From assembly GCA_035291705.1 (NCBI GenBank), contig DATDRM010000205.1, forward strand, positions 1 to 10,352: a DNA stretch of 10,352 nt. The letters run 5' to 3'. The position numbers and the translations under genes were made by a program. The notes under the pieces are model-generated. The model did no database searches and was not told where the DNA came from. It saw only the letters and a list, made by a program, of their open reading frames with translations. This DNA comes from DATDRM01 sp035291705 (GTDB taxonomy: Bacteria; Chloroflexota; Anaerolineae; Anaerolineales; UBA4823). Of this stretch, positions 6,164 through 10,352 are shown in pieces (position 1 is the stretch's first letter; every line of letters begins with the position of its first letter).

Positions 6164-7705
6164 ATGCAAGCCATTTATTTTTCCAGATACTCAAGATGGC
6201 AAGTGGTGGGCATGATCGTCTATGTATTGCTGATGACATCCGTCCTGTCCATCTTTTTGTCTGGTTGGGCTTATGACGATCCATTCATCACTTACCGATA
6301 TGCTGAGAATCTGGCTAACGGAAGGGGGTTCGTTTATAACCCAGGGGAGCGTATCTTAAGCACGACAACGCCTCTGTTTACGTTGGTGCTAGTCCCCTTG
6401 GCCTTTCTGGGAGCGCACCTGCCTGCATATGCGAATCTGTTTGGTATTTTTTGCCTGGCACTGGGCGGTTTATCTCTCTGGGATCTGTCTTATTCCTGGA
6501 AATCGCCCAGCGTGGGATGGGCAGGGTTGATATTTTACCCGACTTTCCCACTCTTGCTGATCACGGTTGGTTCGGAAACACCGATTTACCTGGCATTGTG
6601 CCTGGCGACAGTTGCATTCTATGCTCGAGGTCGTTATACCTTGACTGCGGTTTCTGCGGGTCTGGCTACTTGGGCCCGACCAGATGGGGCATTGGTGGCA
6701 GTGGTGTTGGGGTTGGATTATTTAATCCGGCAGAGAAAGCCGATCCTATGGAAAACGGTAGCGATTTACTTGGCGATCCTTTTAGGTTGGGGGATTTTTG
6801 CCTGGGCCTACTTTGGTTCGCCAGTACCGGTTACCCTGGCAGCCAAGCAACATCAGGGGATCATGGCGATCAGCCAGCAGTTCTTCGCGGGCTTTTTTAC
6901 CATCTTGGGCTGGTATGCATCCTGGCCTTACGTGGTTGAATCTGCATTAGCGGTTGCAGGGATCGTTTTCGCTCTCTGGAAGGGACGCGCATGGATCCTT
7001 TTCTGGCTGTGGTCGGTGCTGTATTTTGCTTCTTATTCAATCCTGGGGGTGAGTAGCTATTTTTGGTATTACACGCCGCTCGTGCCTGGTTTTGTAGTAG
7101 CGGTGGGATTGGGGATCGAAGCAGTCAGCCATCTGCCGCCAGCCTTCAGCCGTCTGTTCGCAGAAATAAGCAAACAAACCTCAGACCTCAGCTCTCAGCC
7201 TTCAACAGTCCGCAAAAAAAGTTCTGGGATCAATGGCCAATGGTCTGGCAATAGTCGCCTGCCTTCTGTTTTGGGTGTAGTCTTATTAGGGTTTCTCTTG
7301 ATTGCCCAGGGGTGGGATGTTCTGACTACAAAACTCGATAAGGACAACCGCTATGCTATCTACCGGGCAGTCGGCGAATGGCTGAACACCAACACCATAC
7401 CTGAAGAAAGGGTAGGAGCACTAGAAGTAGGGATCATCGGATATTTTGCTCAACGACCTATGGTCGACTTTGCTGGTCTGATCCAACCTAAGATTGCACA
7501 ACAGCTCACCTCCCAAACAGATTACGAGGATGCAGCTATCTGGGCGGTTGAATCTTACCGGCCTGACTATCTCGTTCTACACGAAGGGCTCTTCGCGGAT
7601 CTGGAAGAAGGATACGTAAAACAAAGTTGCGTCCAAGTTAAGACATTTCCAGGGAGCGAATATGGGTACGGATATGACTTAGTTGTATATCACTGCTCTA
7701 AATAA
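6164..7705 (+). CDS. GT-C membrane glycosyltransferase, AftB/arabinofuranosyltransferase-like
   Basis: 513 residues with about ten or more hydrophobic helices up to residue 384, then a soluble C-terminal domain (about 390-513). Just after the first helix (about 14-33) comes YDDPFITYRYAENLANG (37-53) with the Asp38-Asp39 pair, followed by GFVYNPGER; this is the hallmark first outer loop of AftB-like GT-C enzymes, which use polyprenyl-phosphate sugar donors on the outer face. WARPDG at 170-175 is another conserved-looking loop. The tail contains VGIIGYFAQRPMVDFAGL (422-439), common in such proteins. Residues about 321-351 form a hydrophilic Ser/Gln/Lys-rich loop encoded by a degenerate heptanucleotide repeat, followed by an A7 run. 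The ATG at 6164 lacks a strong ribosome site. It follows the GH43-like gene by 20 bases. The family is motif-based; the sugar transferred is unproven. Confidence 0.8.
   Translation: MQAIYFSRYSRWQVVGMIVYVLLMTSVLSIFLSGWAYDDPFITYRYAENLANGRGFVYNPGERILSTTTPLFTLVLVPLAFLGAHLPAYANLFGIFCLALGGLSLWDLSYSWKSPSVGWAGLIFYPTFPLLLITVGSETPIYLALCLATVAFYARGRYTLTAVSAGLATWARPDGALVAVVLGLDYLIRQRKPILWKTVAIYLAILLGWGIFAWAYFGSPVPVTLAAKQHQGIMAISQQFFAGFFTILGWYASWPYVVESALAVAGIVFALWKGRAWILFWLWSVLYFASYSILGVSSYFWYYTPLVPGFVVAVGLGIEAVSHLPPAFSRLFAEISKQTSDLSSQPSTVRKKSSGINGQWSGNSRLPSVLGVVLLGFLLIAQGWDVLTTKLDKDNRYAIYRAVGEWLNTNTIPEERVGALEVGIIGYFAQRPMVDFAGLIQPKIAQQLTSQTDYEDAAIWAVESYRPDYLVLHEGLFADLEEGYVKQSCVQVKTFPGSEYGYGYDLVVYHCSK
7126..7216 (+). 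repeat. degenerate tandem heptanucleotide repeat inside the GT-C gene
   Basis: About 13 consecutive 7-base units in strict phase, consensus near CAGCCTT. Clear units are CAGCCTT at 7140 and 7196, CAGCCGT at 7147, and CAGCTCT at 7189. By my count the first base is C in 12 of 13 units, the third is G in 11 of 13 and the last is T in 9 of 13. The 5'-flanking seven bases (7119-7125) also roughly fit. Because 7 is not a multiple of 3, successive units are read in rotating frames. The whole stretch encodes a polar loop between two helices, residues about 321-351. Confidence 0.65.
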
Positions 7706-7726
7706 GTTACAATTGGCAACGATTTT

Positions 7727-7738
7727 TCTCTTAAGAGA
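7727..7738 (+). promoter_or_regulatory. 12-base palindrome overlapping the rfbC ribosome site
   Basis: TCTCTTAAGAGA is a perfect palindrome ending three bases before the rfbC ATG. Its right half, AAGAGA, is the only Shine-Dalgarno-like stretch. It could bind a regulator, pair as RNA, or be chance. Confidence 0.35.
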
Positions 7739-7741
7739 TTT

Positions 7742-8311
7742 ATGAAATTTACACCGACTGCTATCACCGATGTAATCTTAATTGAGCCGGATGTATTTGG
7801 CGACGAACGTGGCTTCTTTATTGAGACTTATCACGCCAAGCGCTTCGCCACAGCTGGCATTCGGACGACTTTTGTGCAAGATAACCATTCCAGATCGAGG
7901 GAGGGCATCCTGCGTGGCCTGCACTACCAAATCCACCAGCCGCAAGGAAAGCTGGTGCGGGTCGTGTCGGGTGAAGTCTTCGATGTGGCAGTCGATCTAC
8001 GCCAAGTCTCTCCAACGTTTGGGAAATGGGTGGGGCATTATCTCTCAGCAGATAACAAGTTGCAGTTGTGGATCCCACCAGGATTTGCACATGGATTCTA
8101 CGTCTTAAGCGAATGGGCAGATGTGGTCTATAAGGTTACCGATTTCTATGCGCGGCAGTGGGAGCGGACTTTACTGTGGAACGATCCGGATCTAGGGATT
8201 GCCTGGCCTTTACTTAGCGGGATACTCCCAGTCCTTTCGGCTAAGGACATCGAGGGTAAGCGCCTGGTAGACGCTGAGACCTATGATTGGTTGAATTTTT
8301 CCAATAGTTGA
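7742..8311 (+). CDS. rfbC: dTDP-4-dehydrorhamnose 3,5-epimerase
   Basis: 189 residues, the usual length for RmlC/RfbC, a cupin-fold enzyme that epimerises C3 and C5 of dTDP-4-keto-6-deoxyglucose, the third step to dTDP-L-rhamnose. The sequence shows FGDERGFFIETY (19-30), the active-site LRGLHYQ with His61 as expected general base, its partner Asp169 in LSAKD, Lys70 in QGKLVRVV, and WIPPGFAHGFYVLS (110-123). YKVTDFY (130-136) carries the active-site Tyr region. It follows the GT-C gene after 36 bases and is the first of the four rhamnose genes. The ATG start has AAGAGA three bases upstream. Acts in the cytoplasm as a dimer in known homologues. Confidence 0.96.
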   Translation: MKFTPTAITDVILIEPDVFGDERGFFIETYHAKRFATAGIRTTFVQDNHSRSREGILRGLHYQIHQPQGKLVRVVSGEVFDVAVDLRQVSPTFGKWVGHYLSADNKLQLWIPPGFAHGFYVLSEWADVVYKVTDFYARQWERTLLWNDPDLGIAWPLLSGILPVLSAKDIEGKRLVDAETYDWLNFSNS

Positions 8312-8319
8312 ACGATCCA

Positions 8320-8330
8320 AACCTGAGGTT
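8320..8330 (+). promoter_or_regulatory. short palindrome containing the rfbB ribosome site
   Basis: AACCT-G-AGGTT is a perfect 5+1+5 inverted repeat. Its right part contributes GAGG (8325-8328), well spaced (8 bases) from the rfbB ATG at 8337. It lies in the 25-base gap after rfbC. Confidence 0.3.
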
Positions 8331-8336
8331 GTAGAT

Positions 8337-9422
8337 ATGCAGCATGTCCTTATCACTGGTGGAGCTGGTTTCATCGGCTCTAATTTTGTGCGCTATCTGC
8401 TTGGGATTGAACCAGATATTCAGGTATTCAACCTCGACGCGCTGACTTACGCCGGCAGCCTGGAAAACTTGAGGGAGCTGCCCAATCCACAACGGCACAC
8501 TTTTATGACGGGGGATATTTGCGACCGCTCCCTGGTAGAAGATTTGATCCACCAAAACCAGATCGACACGATTGTTCATTTCGCTGCAGAGACGCACGTC
8601 GATCGCTCGATCGTGTATCCTGAGCCTTTCGTGAGGACCAATGTTCTTGGCACATGGACTCTGCTGGAGGTCGCCCGCCAAGTGTGGATAAACGAGAAAT
8701 CGATGCCCTTGAACAAGATTCATTTCCACCATATTTCCACCGACGAGGTTTTTGGTTCTCTGGCGCCCGAGGGCCCCGCTTTTTCCGAGAACACGCCTTA
8801 TGCGCCCAATTCTCCTTACGCTGCAACCAAAGCCGCCAGCGATCACCTGGTTCGCGTCTACAGCCATACCTATGGCTTGCCGGTGACGATCACAAATTGC
8901 TCGAATAATTATGGCCCTTACCAGTTTCCAGAGAAGTTGATCCCATTGATGATCCTTAATGCGGTCGGTGGCAAACCTCTGCCTGTTTATGGGGATGGTA
9001 GGCAGGTGCGCGATTGGTTGTTTGTCGAAGACCATTGCGAGGCGATCTGGCATGTAATCCGGCATGGCAGCCCGGGGGAGACTTACAATATCGGCGGAAA
9101 TAACCAGCTGACCAATTTATCGGTCGTCGAGATGATTTGCGATGTCCTGGACGAATTCTTACCGAATTCGCCCCACATCCCTCATAAATCGCTGATCCAA
9201 TTTGTCGCCGATCGTCCTGGCCACGACCGACGCTATGCGATGGATATGACCAAGGTTCAGCGGGAGCTGGGTTGGCAACCGCGCCAATCCTTGGAAAGCG
9301 GACTCTTGAAAACGGTCGAATGGTATTTGAGCCATCCAGATTGGGTGGAGGCGATTCGCAAGCAGAGCGATATTCAAAGATGGATGAAACAGAATTATGA
9401 GCAGCGTGGAGGCCCGGTATGA
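8337..9422 (+). CDS. rfbB: dTDP-glucose 4,6-dehydratase
   Basis: 361 residues, typical for RmlB/RfbB, an extended SDR enzyme using bound NAD to convert dTDP-glucose to dTDP-4-keto-6-deoxyglucose. The Rossmann motif GGAGFIGSN is at 8-16; HFAAETHVDRSI at 81-92 is characteristic. The catalytic TDE is at 135-137 in STDEVFG, and Tyr161/Lys165 lie in SPYAATKAASDH. NCSNNYGPYQFPEKLIP (187-203) and DWLFVEDH (226-233) are further RmlB signatures, and RPGHDRRYA (293-301) completes the substrate pocket. It sits between the epimerase and thymidylyltransferase genes; its TGA overlaps the rfbA start as ATGA, suggesting coupled translation. GAGG 8 bases upstream supports the chosen ATG. Confidence 0.97.
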   Translation: MQHVLITGGAGFIGSNFVRYLLGIEPDIQVFNLDALTYAGSLENLRELPNPQRHTFMTGDICDRSLVEDLIHQNQIDTIVHFAAETHVDRSIVYPEPFVRTNVLGTWTLLEVARQVWINEKSMPLNKIHFHHISTDEVFGSLAPEGPAFSENTPYAPNSPYAATKAASDHLVRVYSHTYGLPVTITNCSNNYGPYQFPEKLIPLMILNAVGGKPLPVYGDGRQVRDWLFVEDHCEAIWHVIRHGSPGETYNIGGNNQLTNLSVVEMICDVLDEFLPNSPHIPHKSLIQFVADRPGHDRRYAMDMTKVQRELGWQPRQSLESGLLKTVEWYLSHPDWVEAIRKQSDIQRWMKQNYEQRGGPV

Positions 9423-10303
9423 AAGGGATCATTTTGGCTGGTGGGCGCGGCACACGCCTTTTCCCTCTGACGATTGGTGTCAGCAAGCAACTTTTGCCAG
9501 TATACGATAAGCCGATGGTTTATTATCCCCTTTCGATGCTGATGTTGGCCGGAATCCGGGAGATCCTTGTGATCAGCACACCGGAAGCCATACCCGCTTT
9601 TCGAACGCTGCTTGGGTCTGGAGAGCAATGGGGCTTGCGTTTCTTTTATGCAGAACAACCTGATCCGCGCGGTCTTGCGGATGCCTTCTTGGTGGGCAAG
9701 GAGTTTATCAGACAGGAACCGGTGTGCCTCATCCTGGGCGATAACATCTTCTTTGGGCAAGGTCTGGCGCAGAATCTGCGTAAGGCGGCTGAGCTGACCA
9801 GGGGAGCACTGATCTTCGCTTACCTGGTGCGCGATCCCGAACGGTATGGTGTTGTCGAGTTCGACGAGAATGGGCGCGCCCTGAGTATCGAGGAGAAACC
9901 TGACAGGCCGCGCTCTCATTATGCAGTGCCGGGGATTTATTTTTACGATGATCAGGTGGTGAAATTTGCTGAGAGCCTGCGACCCTCGGCGCGGGGCGAG
10001 CTGGAGATCACGGATCTAAACTGCATATACTTGCAGCGCAGCGAGTTGCAGGTGCAACCGCTCGGCCGGGGGATCGCCTGGTTGGATGCGGGCACCCATG
10101 AATCGCTGCTCCAAGCAGCCGGTTTTGTCCAAGCGGTTGAAGATCGCCAGGGTATGATGATCTCTTGCCCGGAGGAGATCGCTTTCCGCATGGGGTATAT
10201 CGGACGGGAAAAACTGCGCCGGCAAGCTGAGAAGATAAACAACCAGTATGGCGCATATCTGATGCGTTTACTGGAGGAAGATCTCCCTTTTCACGCTAGG
10301 TAG
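9419..10303 (+). CDS. rfbA: glucose-1-phosphate thymidylyltransferase
   Basis: 294 residues, matching the usual RmlA length of about 290. It makes dTDP-glucose from dTTP and glucose-1-phosphate, the committed step to dTDP-L-rhamnose. The nucleotide-binding GGRGTRLFPLT is at 8-18, SKQLLPVYDKPM at 22-33, and LGDNIFFG at 106-113 with the metal-binding Asp108. IEEKPDRP at 157-164 carries the sugar-phosphate-binding Lys160; GELEITDLN at 193-201 and WLDAGTHESL at 221-230 (second metal Asp223) follow. GGAGG at 9408-9412 lies 6 bases before the ATG, which overlaps the rfbB stop by four bases. In known homologues this enzyme is feedback-inhibited by dTDP-L-rhamnose. Confidence 0.97.
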   Translation: MKGIILAGGRGTRLFPLTIGVSKQLLPVYDKPMVYYPLSMLMLAGIREILVISTPEAIPAFRTLLGSGEQWGLRFFYAEQPDPRGLADAFLVGKEFIRQEPVCLILGDNIFFGQGLAQNLRKAAELTRGALIFAYLVRDPERYGVVEFDENGRALSIEEKPDRPRSHYAVPGIYFYDDQVVKFAESLRPSARGELEITDLNCIYLQRSELQVQPLGRGIAWLDAGTHESLLQAAGFVQAVEDRQGMMISCPEEIAFRMGYIGREKLRRQAEKINNQYGAYLMRLLEEDLPFHAR

Positions 10304-10319
10304 AGATAAGTAGGTCATA

Positions 10320-10352
10320 ATGCGTATCTTGCTCTTGGGCAAATATGGACAG
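10320..10352 (+). CDS. rfbD: dTDP-4-dehydrorhamnose reductase, first 11 codons (3' truncated by window end)
   Basis: An ATG at 10320 opens MRILLLGKYGQ, which runs off the window. RmlD/RfbD proteins usually begin with a strand of this form followed by GKxGQ, the start of the NADPH-binding Rossmann loop. It follows rfbA by 16 bases, exactly where the last rhamnose gene would complete the set. Tyr replaces the more common Asn in the GKNGQ form. AAGTAGG at 10308-10314 may serve as ribosome site. The call rests on 11 residues plus context. Confidence 0.8.
   Translation, partial: MRILLLGKYGQ

Noticed and set aside
8598..8613. CGATCG-rich stretches suggesting the cyanobacterial HIP1 octamer
   Set aside because: Several CGATCG cores occur (for example near 3600, 5005, 5372, 6151 and 8600), but I found no complete GCGATCGC octamer, so there is no support for HIP1 or a cyanobacterial origin.
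8241..9065. A long minus-strand frame of 274 codons opposite rfbB
   Set aside because: It is antisense to a clearly functional rfbB, has no recognisable domain and no ribosome site; it arises from codon bias on the coding strand.
10304..10319. Possible break or terminator between rfbA and the last frame
   Set aside because: Only 16 bases with no inverted repeat or T-run; the next ATG opens an RfbD-like N terminus, so the operon continues.

Overview
The window is one uninterrupted, single-strand (+) surface-polysaccharide biosynthesis and export locus. Eleven protein genes follow each other with gaps of at most 81 bases or with short overlaps, which suggests one long transcription unit entered and left in mid-course. 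GC content is intermediate (about half). Large GT-C membrane glycosyltransferases, paired GT2 enzymes and a compact exporter ATPase without a carbohydrate-binding tail recall Chloroflexota (Anaerolineae-like) genomes. That assignment is an inference from style only: no rRNA or marker gene is present.

Layout: (i) 2-721, C-terminal part of a GT39/PMT-like membrane glycosyltransferase; (ii) 718-3474, two closely related GT2 glycosyltransferases flanking a PAPS-type sulfotransferase; (iii) 3556-5158, an ABC-2 exporter pair (Wzm-like permease and Wzt/TagH-like ATPase); (iv) 5169-6143, a secreted GH43-like five-bladed propeller glycosidase with an apparently intact Asp/Asp/Glu triad; (v) 6164-7705, a GT-C membrane glycosyltransferase resembling arabinofuranosyltransferase-type (AftB-like) proteins, with a degenerate heptanucleotide repeat inside its coding sequence; (vi) 7742-10352, the dTDP-L-rhamnose genes rfbC, rfbB, rfbA and the first 11 codons of rfbD.

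How they could work together: RfbA, RfbB, RfbC and RfbD make dTDP-L-rhamnose from glucose-1-phosphate. The GT2 enzymes would assemble a glycan on a lipid carrier at the cytoplasmic face, and the sulfotransferase may sulfate it. The ABC exporter would move it across the membrane. The GT-C enzymes would add sugars from lipid-linked donors on the outer face, and the secreted GH43-like protein may trim or remodel the product.

The most unusual signals are the 7-nt-period repeat plus an A7 run inside the GT-C gene, the pairing of a GH43-like secreted hydrolase with an AftB-like transferase in one export operon, and the GT2-sulfotransferase-GT2 arrangement. No tRNA, rRNA, CRISPR array, insertion sequence or convincing rho-independent terminator was seen.
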